From Azohydromonas aeria (lineage in GTDB: Bacteria > Pseudomonadota > Gammaproteobacteria > Burkholderiales > Burkholderiaceae_C): 64,000 bases of DNA. Within the stretch, counting starts at the first letter, position 1. The number at the start of each line of letters is the position of its first letter. Position numbers and translations under genes: made by a program. The stretch covers positions 186,001 to 250,000 of the forward strand of contig NZ_VIDQ01000002.1 of the NCBI RefSeq assembly GCF_009760915.1, written 5' to 3'. Positions 33,007 to 40,849 of this stretch are shown piece by piece. Under the pieces are notes generated by a model that was not told the origin of the DNA, did no database searches, and worked only from the letters and a program-made list of their open reading frames with translations.

Positions 33007-33013
33007 ATACACC

Positions 33014-33844
33014 ATGGCTGCTGTCCCGGCTGTCGCAAAGTCCGTCCAACGCCCAGCGCGTACCGGCACGGCCAAGGCGGGCAAACAGCTCCCACTGGCC
33101 GAGGTGTCCATGCACCTTCACCGGGAGTTCGCTCTGACACCGGCCTTGGCGGAAGCGGCCGAGAAGCTGCAGCAGGCTCGGCGGGAGATAACGCAGCACA
33201 AGACCGCGGCCGCACCGGTTGAGCCCAGTGTGGTCATGGACGTCCTGGCGCTGATGGAGAGCGCCAGCAGCCTGCTCAAGGCGTTGCCCCTGGACGGCGT
33301 GATGCCTGACTTGCGCAGCCGCAGCGGCGCGCGCAGCACCTACTACCGCCAGCGCAAGCAGATGCTAGACCGGTTCCGGCAAGTGGTCGCCGATGTCGAG
33401 CAGGCGCAAAGCCGGCTTGAACCGGCCCGCGTCGAAGAGCAGTCGGCCGAGCAGACGACGGCCTTCATGGAGAAGATACGCTGCGAAGCCGAAGAAAGCC
33501 TGCGCCGGATGATCGGCAGCGGCGAACTTGTCAGGGGCGACGTGCTCGCCGAGCGGCTGGGCATGAGCATGCAGGCGGTGAGCAAGGCCCTCGCTGCGCG
33601 GCGCATGTTCTGCGTCGAACACAAGGGCGTGCGTTACTTCCCGGCCTGGCTGGCGGACCCACGCCACGATCGCAAGCAGATTGAGAAGGTGTCGAAAACG
33701 CTGGGCGACATGCCGGGAAGCGCCAAGCTGGCGTTCTTCACTGTTCCCCGCGGCTCGTTGGCCGACCAGACGCCGCTGGAAGCCCTAGCAGCCGGCAAGA
33801 TGGCCCTGGTGCTCAACGCGGCGCAGGCCTTCGCCCAGACATGA
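33014..33844 (+). CDS. Antitoxin-like partner of a RES-domain toxin
   Basis: The 276-aa product overlaps the RES gene by 4 bp (ATGA). It has a long helical middle (residues 60-165) and an HTH-like segment VLAERLGMSMQAVSKALAARRMFCVEH (residues about 176-202). The tail TPLEALAAGKMALVLNAAQAFAQ is reminiscent of the DUF2384/Xre-type toxin-binding end of RES antitoxins. It is much longer than standard Xre antitoxins (about 140-160 aa), so it may be a variant family. The ATG at 33014 sits 7 nt after AGGAG. Confidence 0.72.
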   Translation: MAAVPAVAKSVQRPARTGTAKAGKQLPLAEVSMHLHREFALTPALAEAAEKLQQARREITQHKTAAAPVEPSVVMDVLALMESASSLLKALPLDGVMPDLRSRSGARSTYYRQRKQMLDRFRQVVADVEQAQSRLEPARVEEQSAEQTTAFMEKIRCEAEESLRRMIGSGELVRGDVLAERLGMSMQAVSKALAARRMFCVEHKGVRYFPAWLADPRHDRKQIEKVSKTLGDMPGSAKLAFFTVPRGSLADQTPLEALAAGKMALVLNAAQAFAQT

Positions 33845-34476
33845 GCGACAAGAAAAAGAGCCCGCTCCCAGACATCTGCCCACGTCCTCCGAACGACTTT
33901 CACAAGCTCAATCTCAGAATCAAACAGGTTCTGCCCTCGAAGCTCTACCGTAGCGGCCCCCGTGACAGCGGCGAACCCTTCTTTGGTCGGACTGCGGCCA
34001 ACCGCTTCGACGCCCCGGATAAGGCCTATGGCACCTGCTACCTGGGATTGGATCTTCACACAGCCCTTGCCGAGACGCTGCTGCACGACCTGCGGCCCGT
34101 CAGCGGCCGGTTCCTCGTGGCCGCAGCACAGTTTGCTTCCCGCTGGATCGTTCGCTTCGAGAATGTCGATGATCAAAGGCTCAAGCTGGCGGACCTGACC
34201 GGCATCGGGCTGCTGCGCGCCGGCGGCCATGCCGCACTGTCCGCCGTCGTGCCCTATGACGTGCCGCAGCAGTGGAGCCACCAGGTCCATACGCACCCTG
34301 CGGGCTTCGACGGCATCCATTACCTGTCGCGCAAGCTCAATGATCGTCCGGCTGTCGTGCTCTTCGACAAGTCCTCCACCCGAGCCAAGTTGGGGCCGCC
34401 GATCTACACCGCCTTGCCCAACGTGAAGGGCATCGACCGGATCTGCCGCGACCTGGGCATAGAGTTCTTCGTTTGA
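33841..34476 (+). CDS. RES-domain toxin
   Basis: RES toxins degrade NAD+ by ADP-ribosyltransferase-like chemistry. The 211-aa product shows the family residues: Arg-Ser in LYRSGPRDSGEP, FGRTAANRFDAPD, GTCYLGLDLHTALAETLL with the Tyr and catalytic Glu, and the downstream DGIHYLSRKLNDRPAVVLFD. Standard RES toxins are about 150-230 aa. It follows its presumed antitoxin with overlapping start and stop. There is no frameshift, and the toxin is presumably functional and silenced in the host. Confidence 0.88.
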   Translation: MSDKKKSPLPDICPRPPNDFHKLNLRIKQVLPSKLYRSGPRDSGEPFFGRTAANRFDAPDKAYGTCYLGLDLHTALAETLLHDLRPVSGRFLVAAAQFASRWIVRFENVDDQRLKLADLTGIGLLRAGGHAALSAVVPYDVPQQWSHQVHTHPAGFDGIHYLSRKLNDRPAVVLFDKSSTRAKLGPPIYTALPNVKGIDRICRDLGIEFFV

Positions 34477-35060
34477 GGTAGACCGAACTGCCGCAGTGTC
34501 ATGAGCGATGGGGTCTGTGAGAAAAATGGCGGCAGCCGAAGCTGCGCAGGACGGGAATTGGAGGCTGGATGTACCTTAGAGGACAGGGCCCACCTCTGCA
34601 AATCGCCCTGAAAACTGGTTCAGTTGGCACTTCTCACGCCAGTGGTGGACACCGCGAGAGCGTTGCGTGCGCAAGTTTATAGGGTCTTCTCGCGCATGGG
34701 CTTGCCGGTGACCCGTTGCAGCAACGGCAGGCAGCCTGCCTTGTCGTCTGTGCGCTTGACCTCGCCGCTGCTAAGCGGAAATATCAACCGCCTAATCTGG
34801 CTCGGCGGCTATGAGCCGTAGGGATCCGCATCGCCAGAAGCGCATTCCGCTTCAGCGAAGCCTGCGAAACGGGACGACCCTTTCCACCGAAAGCGCGAGG
34901 GTCTCCATCCAGTGAGGTCGGCCGCGTAATCGGCCTGGAGGCAAAGCCGTCCGCATTGGGTGGAGAGGGATAGCGCGCCGGCCGCAAGTCCTGATTTCAG
35001 TTACGTACGAAACCATTTCTGCGTTGCCGTGTGGTATGTGATTTTTACAGTGACTTTGCT
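34477..35060. other. 584-bp intergenic region before tnpB
   Basis: It has no credible gene. The right half holds the structured RNA-like element described separately (34797-34970), and the last 90 bases are an A/T-richer leader to tnpB. Bases 34477-34780 show nothing I recognise. Confidence 0.55.
34797..34970 (+). ncRNA. Structured RNA-like element, possibly HEARO/omega-RNA type
   Basis: Four local stems and one long-range stem nest without conflict: GGCTC/GAGCC (34799-34803, 34813-34817), GAAGCG/CGCTTC (34837-34853), GACCCT/AGGGTC (34876-34903), GGCCG/CGGCC (34920-34935), and TCTCCATCCA (34902-34911) with TGGGTGGAGA (34957-34966, one G-U), which overlaps the third stem by 2 bases. Features such as GAGCCGTAGGG and CGGGACGACCC recall the scaffold of IscB-associated omega-RNAs (HEARO), which lie upstream of their nuclease. 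Here a TnpB gene follows instead. The type is a guess; the folding is not. Confidence 0.5.
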
Positions 35061-36335
35061 ATGGACGCACCGTGCAACCTTCGCAAGACAACTCTTCGGC
35101 TGTACCCGACGCCGAAGCAGGAGGCGGCCTTGCATGCGCTGCTGCGCTCGCACCAGCAGCTCTACAACGCCGCTCTTGAGGAACGCATCGACTGCTACCG
35201 CAAGACCGGCGAGTCGCTCACCTTCGCGGCGCAGTGCAAGTCGCTCACCGTGCTGCGCAAGGAATGCCCAGAGTGGGCCGAAGCCGCGAACTGCTCCAGC
35301 CAGCAGATGACGCTGCGCCGGCTGGACAAGGCATTTGCCGCGTTCTTCCGCCGCGTCAAGGCGGGACAGGCGCCGGGGTTCCCAAGGTTCAAGTCGCTCG
35401 CGCGCTTCCCCGGTTTCTCGTTCAAGGGGCACGGCGATGGCTGGCGCTTCACGCCCGGCGCTGACTGGCGCCACGGCACGCTGCGGCTGTCGGGCATCGG
35501 GCACCTGCGCGCACGCGGGCAAGCCCGCCAGGGTGGCGACATTCGCGCCAGCGACGTGCTGCACCGCGACGGCAAGTGGTTCCTGTCGCTCACGCTGGAC
35601 ATCGGCACGCCGCAGCGCGCGCGCACGGGCGACGCGGCCATGGCTTTCGATTGGGGCGTCGAAACCTTCCTCACGGGGCTGGATCACGCGGGCGACGAAG
35701 TGTGTCTGGACAACCCGCGCTGGTGGCGCTCCGAGAAGGACCGCATCACCGGGCTGCAGCAGGCCGTCTCGCGCAAGAAGAACAAGCGCAGCAACCGCCG
35801 CCGCAAGGCCGTGCAAAGGCTCGCCAGCGCACGCGCCAAGACCGCACGGCGCCGCCTGGATTGGGCGCACAAGGAAACAGCCAAGCTCGCCAGCCGCTTC
35901 GCGCTGGTTGCTACCGAAGAACTGCGCATCGCCAACATGACGCGCAGCGCCACCGGGACCGTCGAGAAACCCGGCAAGAACGTTGCACAGAAAGCGGGCC
36001 TGAACCGCGAGATTCTGGACACAGCCCCCGCGCTGTTCACTTCCCTGTTTCGCCTCAAAGTGACGGAGACTGGCGGCGAATGGGTAGAGGCGCCGACGCG
36101 CAAGCTCAAGCCGAGCCAGCGATGCCCCGCATGCTGGGCGCTGGCGAAAAAGAGCCTGTCGGTGCGCACGCATACATGCACGGAATGCGGGCACACCGAA
36201 CCTCGCGACCTGGCTTCGGCGCGCGTCGTGCTGAACTGGGCGCTGGGTACACATGACGGTCAGGAACTGGCCGGTACAGGGGCGCGTGAGCGCCCCTGTG
36301 AAACTCCATCCTTTGCGCAGCAAAGGGTGGAGTAG
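35061..36335 (+). mobile_element. tnpB: TnpB RNA-guided nuclease of an IS1341-type (IS200/IS605) element
   Basis: TnpB cuts DNA under guidance of an RNA made from the element's right end. The 424-aa product has the N-terminal helical and wedge region (KTTLRLYPTPKQEAALHALL; SSQQMTLRRLDKAFAAFFRR). Its RuvC domain shows Asp in MAFDWGVE, Glu in VATEELRIANM and Asp in EPRDLASARVVLNW, with a zinc ribbon CPAC...CTECG. All three catalytic acids are present. No tnpA transposase is next to it, so it is a stand-alone IS1341-type unit. The ATG at 35061 starts where conservation begins. Confidence 0.93.
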
Positions 36336-36340
36336 TTCAT
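36276..36340 (+). ncRNA. Right-end hairpins, likely the TnpB omega-RNA scaffold
   Basis: The 3' end of tnpB encodes two strong stems: ACAGGGGCGC/GCGCCCCTGT (36276-36299, GTGA loop) and a 14-bp stem ACTCCATCCTTTGC/GCAAAGGGTGGAGT (36303-36333). The second covers the stop codon. IS200/IS605 TnpB guide RNAs end with this kind of scaffold overlapping the gene's 3' end. The guide would then be the 15-20 bases after about 36340. Confidence 0.65.
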
Positions 36341-36405
36341 AGCGCACAACCCGAGCACGCTGTGGAAAGAACCACGAAGGAATCTTTCCCGGCCTACCCA
36401 GCGTA

Positions 36406-38007
36406 TTACGCTTGGATGACCGTGAGCGTGGCGTCGGACGAACCGATGATCACTCGGAACCGTCTGCCACTGAGCTGCGGGTAGTCCGTCCAGCAGATCT
36501 CCTCCAGCACACATTGGAGCAAGGCCACCGGGTCAGGACAACGAAGTTTGCGCATGAATCGCGCGAGCAGGTCCTCATCAACCCCGCAAGCCAGTTCATC
36601 GACATGGTCTTGCGCAGTCCTGTAGTCGCTGACCTGCATCACGACCTGGCCGTCGCGGCAGCTGCGTGGGTAGAAGATCGCGCCGTCCCAGAAGATGGCC
36701 TTGTCCCGGAGCACCACCTTGTCGTTGCCGTGGACGATCTCGATGTGGTCGCAGGCACGCACCGGCGCTTGCGCGTAGGCGCCACGGAAGCTGGCCTCCG
36801 CGGTGACGTCCACGGCCGTCACGGTCACGGCTTCCCGTGTCAAGTCGCGCAGGCCGTGCTGGACCCAATGATTGGGTCCGAGCATGCCGAGATCGACCAG
36901 CACCACCGACGCGGCCTGGGCGTACATCAGCGTGGCCACGTTCGGGCCTTTCAGGCCAGGTTCGTACGCGGCCAACCGCACCACGCCGGCGTTGATATCC
37001 GAGCGATGCAGATGCGACTCCCCGACCAGGCGGTAGTCGCATTCCTCCCGCATCGGTACGCCCGGATAGGCCGACACCAGCGAGTACGCGCGGCGTGGCA
37101 ACACGTCCACGTCGTCGAAGACCTCGAGCAGGTCCTTGCAGCGCGCGGCCTCGTAGTAGCGATCCACGAAGTCCTGCGGGGCCATCAAGGCCTTGTGCTG
37201 CAGCAGCGTCAGCCTCCACGTCCGCTTGATCCTGCGGTCGATGCGCTCGCGTGCCTCCAGCGGGTCGATGAGCTCCGTACGGTCTGGCAGACGAGCGGCA
37301 AAGCGCTGCAGGTCAAGGTGAATGACGTCAACTTCATCCTGCGACAGGTAGCCAGCGAGCGCGGCGTCGGCCACGAGCAGCCCCTGCAGGTAGACGGCCA
37401 CCAGGTCGGAAGGCCTACCGGTTTCGACGCCGGCGAGGTGCACCATGCCGATAGGCGTCTTCACGAAGAGCCGCGCATCGAGCGCATGGGAACGCTCGCA
37501 CGGCTCGCCGTTGAAGTACACCGGGATCGGGAAGCCCCGCACCATGCGGCCGATGATGACGCGAAGGTGCGGCAGCTCGACGCCATCGAGCTGTACGACC
37601 GTCTTGCGACGGTCTGTCTCAGGCGCCGGAACGACTTCCAGCTCGGCTTGTGCCAGCGCATCGGCGCATTCGAACGCCAGCGTCATCCCGCGGGACGTCA
37701 CGGACACTGACTTGGCGGCGTACAGGCATTTCGAGAACCCCATGCCGAAAGCTCCTTCGCTGTTGGCCAGCTGCTCGTCCCAGCCACTTTCGTGAAGGCT
37801 CAGCAGCTTCTGGAAGTCATCGATGCCACAACCATCATCGGTGACGCGCAACCGCTGAATCACGTCCAGGTACTCGACGTGTACAGCCGATGCGCCGGCC
37901 CGGCGGGCGTTTTGCAGCAACTCCGACAGCACCGTATAGCGGTTGCCGAAGGCGTAACGACCGTTGCGCAACGCGCCTTGCTCATTCACTTGAACATGCA
38001 CTTTCAT
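36406..38007 (-). CDS. GHKL-fold (HSP90/MutL-like) ATPase
   Basis: The 533-aa product has the Bergerat ATP-binding fold at its N-terminus: N-box LSELLQNARRAGASAVHVEY (about residues 26-45), G1 box VTDDGCGIDDF and G2 box EGAFGMGFSKCLY. The rest (200-533) is unlike HSP90, MutL or histidine kinases that I know and includes no HNH or HisKA domain. The ATG at 38007 is preferred over 38013 because of GGAG spacing. It belongs to the plasmid-like backbone and may act on DNA or in defence, but nothing shows which. Confidence 0.8.
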   Translation of the reverse strand: MKVHVQVNEQGALRNGRYAFGNRYTVLSELLQNARRAGASAVHVEYLDVIQRLRVTDDGCGIDDFQKLLSLHESGWDEQLANSEGAFGMGFSKCLYAAKSVSVTSRGMTLAFECADALAQAELEVVPAPETDRRKTVVQLDGVELPHLRVIIGRMVRGFPIPVYFNGEPCERSHALDARLFVKTPIGMVHLAGVETGRPSDLVAVYLQGLLVADAALAGYLSQDEVDVIHLDLQRFAARLPDRTELIDPLEARERIDRRIKRTWRLTLLQHKALMAPQDFVDRYYEAARCKDLLEVFDDVDVLPRRAYSLVSAYPGVPMREECDYRLVGESHLHRSDINAGVVRLAAYEPGLKGPNVATLMYAQAASVVLVDLGMLGPNHWVQHGLRDLTREAVTVTAVDVTAEASFRGAYAQAPVRACDHIEIVHGNDKVVLRDKAIFWDGAIFYPRSCRDGQVVMQVSDYRTAQDHVDELACGVDEDLLARFMRKLRCPDPVALLQCVLEEICWTDYPQLSGRRFRVIIGSSDATLTVIQA

Positions 38008-38215
38008 GATCATCTCCAGTGGGAAAGCAGGACGCGGCGCCGCCGAGGCGGATGCGCGACCCGCTTCGGGTTGAGGTGGTTGGCGTCACCGCGGCATGAA
38101 GCCGCGGGTAGCCGGTATCGAACCAAGCCCCTGTGGGGTTGCTTGGCCTCATGCTTGCGGTGCACGACAGCTGCAGTTGCAGCCGCGTGCATCGATCAAG
38201 CCGGCATCGGGTGTG

Positions 38216-38512
38216 TCAATGGAGCGCGCTCGTGAAGAGCGCACCACTGACCATCGCCTTGCCGATCGCGTGCTTGTGCAGATCGTGAGCTGGCGCGCGA
38301 AGCAGCGGATGCACCGCCGTCCCGCTCTCCGACTCGCGCTGGATTTCGTACCCGTTCTGGCAAAGCCCCACGCGGTACGCGATCTTTTCTGCCCCAAGCA
38401 CGACGAACTCGCGGCCGCGCTCTGCGGTCAGGAGTTCGTACTCCTTGACGTAGTAGTCCAGCATTTCCCGCGACAGGACCTGACGCAGAGTGGACTCAAC
38501 AGCCGTGTTCAT
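38216..38512 (-). CDS. Hypothetical protein, 98 aa
   Basis: Not recognised. The product begins MNTAVESTLRQVLSREMLDYY, is soluble and has no Cys motif. A good AGGAG site precedes the ATG at 38512. It lies in a run of minus-strand genes (39456 to 36406) that look like one transcription unit. Confidence 0.7.
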   Translation of the reverse strand: MNTAVESTLRQVLSREMLDYYVKEYELLTAERGREFVVLGAEKIAYRVGLCQNGYEIQRESESGTAVHPLLRAPAHDLHKHAIGKAMVSGALFTSALH

Positions 38513-38522
38513 GGCAGCTCTC

Positions 38523-38840
38523 CTATTCGTCGATGACCGTGCAACGCAGTTCGCGCGCCGGTCCGGTTTCTGATTGACCTTGGACGATCGTCACGGCCTC
38601 CGCCGAGGCGCGCACGAGACGGCGTACCGCCTCGTGTCGCTCTTCGATTGGCACCTGGCACAGCAAGCGCAGCTGCTGCGGCGCACGCCGGAAGGCGTGG
38701 GCCTGCGACCCGGCCGTGGCGTGCGAAGCAGCAGGAGCGACCGGATCGCCAGTCGTGTCACGGTCCAACGCACCTGCCAAGCCGAACAGCACGATCAGCA
38801 TGGCCAGCGCGAGCCGCGGGGGAATCGCGGGAAGTTGCAT
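38523..38840 (-). CDS. Secreted or membrane-anchored hypothetical protein, 105 aa
   Basis: The product starts MQLPAIPPRLALAMLIVLFGLAGA, a signal or anchor segment, followed by an Ala/Arg-rich tail (HEAVRRLVRASAEAVTIVQG) and a pair of cysteines. It overlaps nothing and follows a GGGAG site. The neighbouring 200-aa gene ends 13 bp upstream of it. Function unknown. Confidence 0.6.
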   Translation of the reverse strand: MQLPAIPPRLALAMLIVLFGLAGALDRDTTGDPVAPAASHATAGSQAHAFRRAPQQLRLLCQVPIEERHEAVRRLVRASAEAVTIVQGQSETGPARELRCTVIDE

Positions 38841-38853
38841 GGTCAGCTCCCGC

Positions 38854-39456
38854 CTACGGGCAATCCGAACCAAACAGGTCCCCTTGAGGGCCCTGCTCTC
38901 GTGCTCGGATCTGCTCGTTGATCCACTGGGGATTGCGCTGCAGTTCCCGGCACACCATGTCGGGCTGGGCCCGAACCAGATCGCGCACCCACTGGGGGTA
39001 CCGTTCCAGCGTCGCTGCAATCCAGCGCCGCGAGTGCCAGCGCAGCCATGCACGGATGTCGTCGACATCCACCAGGCCGACGTAGGGCGCAGGCGACAGT
39101 GGGCTCGTGCCGACGACCCGAAGGCACTGCGCGAAGCTGAAAGGCTCGCCATCGTGCTCGGACTCCGCGAAGGCCCAGGCCAACGTGTCGAGCTTTTCCT
39201 CCAGCGGCGTTTCAGGGTCTGCCAGGCGAGGCAGTTCCTGCAGCAGCCGCCAGTGCAGGTACACGACGTCCTGCTCGGACCATTCGACGGTGCGTCCGCC
39301 GAGGTCGCCAAGCATGTCAGCTACAGCCTGCTGCGCGCTGGGCGGCAGGTCTTCGAAGGTCAGCTTGAGCTCTTCCTGACCAAGCAGTGCCCCGGGAACG
39401 GGTACGGTAGTTGGGTCGCGCGCGGATGACGCACACGCCCGGTGATAAACGGACAT
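38854..39456 (-). CDS. Hypothetical protein, 200 aa
   Basis: Not recognised. The ATG at 39456 follows GGGAGA. The product is acidic, Trp-rich and all-alpha in appearance (WLRWHSRRWIAATLERYPQWVRDLV). It is probably the first gene of the minus-strand unit that ends with the GHKL ATPase. A 495-bp palindrome-rich region lies upstream. Confidence 0.7.
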   Translation of the reverse strand: MSVYHRACASSARDPTTVPVPGALLGQEELKLTFEDLPPSAQQAVADMLGDLGGRTVEWSEQDVVYLHWRLLQELPRLADPETPLEEKLDTLAWAFAESEHDGEPFSFAQCLRVVGTSPLSPAPYVGLVDVDDIRAWLRWHSRRWIAATLERYPQWVRDLVRAQPDMVCRELQRNPQWINEQIRAREQGPQGDLFGSDCP

Positions 39457-39951
39457 TGCTGTCTCCCAAACGGGCGAAGCAATGCGCTGCAGGAGAACTC
39501 CTGCGAGGCACATTGCCCCGCAGGGTTGATGACGTCGGCATCGATGCCGACCGCTTGCGCTGGTTTGAACTGGCGGCGTGAGCCGCTTGATCGGTCTACC
39601 AGCTACCGATCAGAAAGCTTTTCGGCGCACGATCCCGCTCAGGGCGTGGCGTCGCGCCTCGAAAAGCCAAGCTGACAGCTCGGCTGGTAAGAACGTTCCC
39701 GCTGCGAGCGGGGGTGCGCCGGCCACTGGGGCGGCGCCTTGGGTGGCTTGCCTGATGCTTGAGTGCAGGGCCAGCTGCTGCACATGCCGCCAAAGTAAAT
39801 CCGACCACGGCCGCTGTCAACGCCAGCCCGCAACGAGGGGTCTGCGGGGGGTTGGGGCCTGATCTTCGGAAAAAACGGCGGGATTTTTCCTGGAAACAAT
39901 CCGGATGCTTCGTGATGATGAGCCAGGTCCCTCACGCAAGTGATCCGCACA
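39457..39951. other. 495-bp intergenic region with several palindromes
   Basis: It has no gene. Notable are an 18-nt perfect palindrome GTCGGCATCGATGCCGAC (39534-39551) and a hairpin TGATCGGT-N9-ACCGATCA (39588-39612). These sit between divergent transcription units and may be operators for both. Confidence 0.55.
39534..39551. promoter_or_regulatory. 18-nt perfect palindrome
   Basis: GTCGGCATCGATGCCGAC is a perfect dyad about 78 bp upstream of the 200-aa gene start. A dimeric regulator encoded on the same element could bind here. Confidence 0.4.
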
Positions 39952-40788
39952 ATGGACAACTCCAGACAGCTACCGGCGATGGTCCGGACCGACCATGGCG
40001 AAGCCAACAGGCGCATCCTGGCCAAGGAAACGCCAACGGATTTCCGCCGGGTCGAAGCCGCGGCCATCACGCGCCGTACTTCGCTGCACAGCGCGGAGGG
40101 CAAGCGGTTGTTCGTGCGCTTCTTCTACGTGTTGCAGTCCAGGGTGTACTACATCTCCACGATCGGCCGCACGCGCAAGAGCCATCAGGAAATCGAAGCC
40201 CTGGAACTACAGATCAAGCAGGCCATCGCCGATGCCAGCAAGTTGATCGACAGGCTCATGGACGCCATGGAGCAGCGCCTGAAGGAATCCAGCATAGACG
40301 CTGTTGCCTCGTTCACGACGACCCCCATGGAAGAGGACGTTGCAATCGTCTCGGCCATTGGCAGGCGCTACTTCGAGCTCATTCACAAGCTCGACCAGTT
40401 GATGCCGTTGCTGCAGACACTGGAGATCGAGGAGTTGGTGACCGAGACCGAGCTTGACAGGATGCGGGCCAAGGCCAAGCGCATCACCGGGCGCCCTGCC
40501 TCCCTGGCAAGGCTGCTGGCGGACCGGTTGCGCATGGAGATGCGCGATCCGGGGCCCACGGCCCTGCCCGCCGCTGTTGCCACCGGCTTGGATGAGGCAG
40601 CACCGGCCGGGTCGGACGCGGGAATCAGCGCGTGCAGCGACGTCCTTGCCTTGGCCCAGACCGCAGCGGTGGCGGCACCGGTGCTCCCTGTCGGGCGGTC
40701 GGAGCCGACGCTGCCCGAGCTGGCAAGTCGCGCGGCGGAGAGTTCGGCTGCCGCGTCGATGGCAAACGGCACGGCCCGGTCGGTCTGA
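39952..40788 (+). CDS. AcaB/DUF1845-like plasmid or ICE backbone protein
   Basis: The 278-aa product has a helical core (LFVRFFYVLQSRVYYISTIG, residues 53-72; then an amphipathic coil ALELQIKQAIADASKLIDRL) and AIGRRYFELIHKLDQLMPLLQTL. This pattern resembles the DUF1845/AcaB family of conjugative-element regulators. The match is from memory of the pattern, not an alignment. The Ala/Pro-rich C-terminal 80 residues look disordered. The ATG at 39952 is preferred over an upstream GTG. Confidence 0.55.
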   Translation: MDNSRQLPAMVRTDHGEANRRILAKETPTDFRRVEAAAITRRTSLHSAEGKRLFVRFFYVLQSRVYYISTIGRTRKSHQEIEALELQIKQAIADASKLIDRLMDAMEQRLKESSIDAVASFTTTPMEEDVAIVSAIGRRYFELIHKLDQLMPLLQTLEIEELVTETELDRMRAKAKRITGRPASLARLLADRLRMEMRDPGPTALPAAVATGLDEAAPAGSDAGISACSDVLALAQTAAVAAPVLPVGRSEPTLPELASRAAESSAAASMANGTARSV

Positions 40789-40849
40789 GCGCGTCCTGGC
40801 TGCACCGCGCCTCCCGGCCATCCGAGGCGCCGGGTGCAGGCGGCTTACC

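Larger units (their letters stand above)
32693..33013. other. 321-bp divergent intergenic region
   Basis: It has no gene. The left end holds a LexA-like box facing the hypothetical gene, and the right end an inverted repeat over the promoter of the RES toxin-antitoxin genes. The middle (about 32740-32940) shows nothing I can name. Confidence 0.6.

Noticed and set aside
34797..34970. Cobalamin riboswitch or group II intron domain
   Set aside because: No B12 box and no domain V hairpin or reverse transcriptase; the local stems do not fit either.
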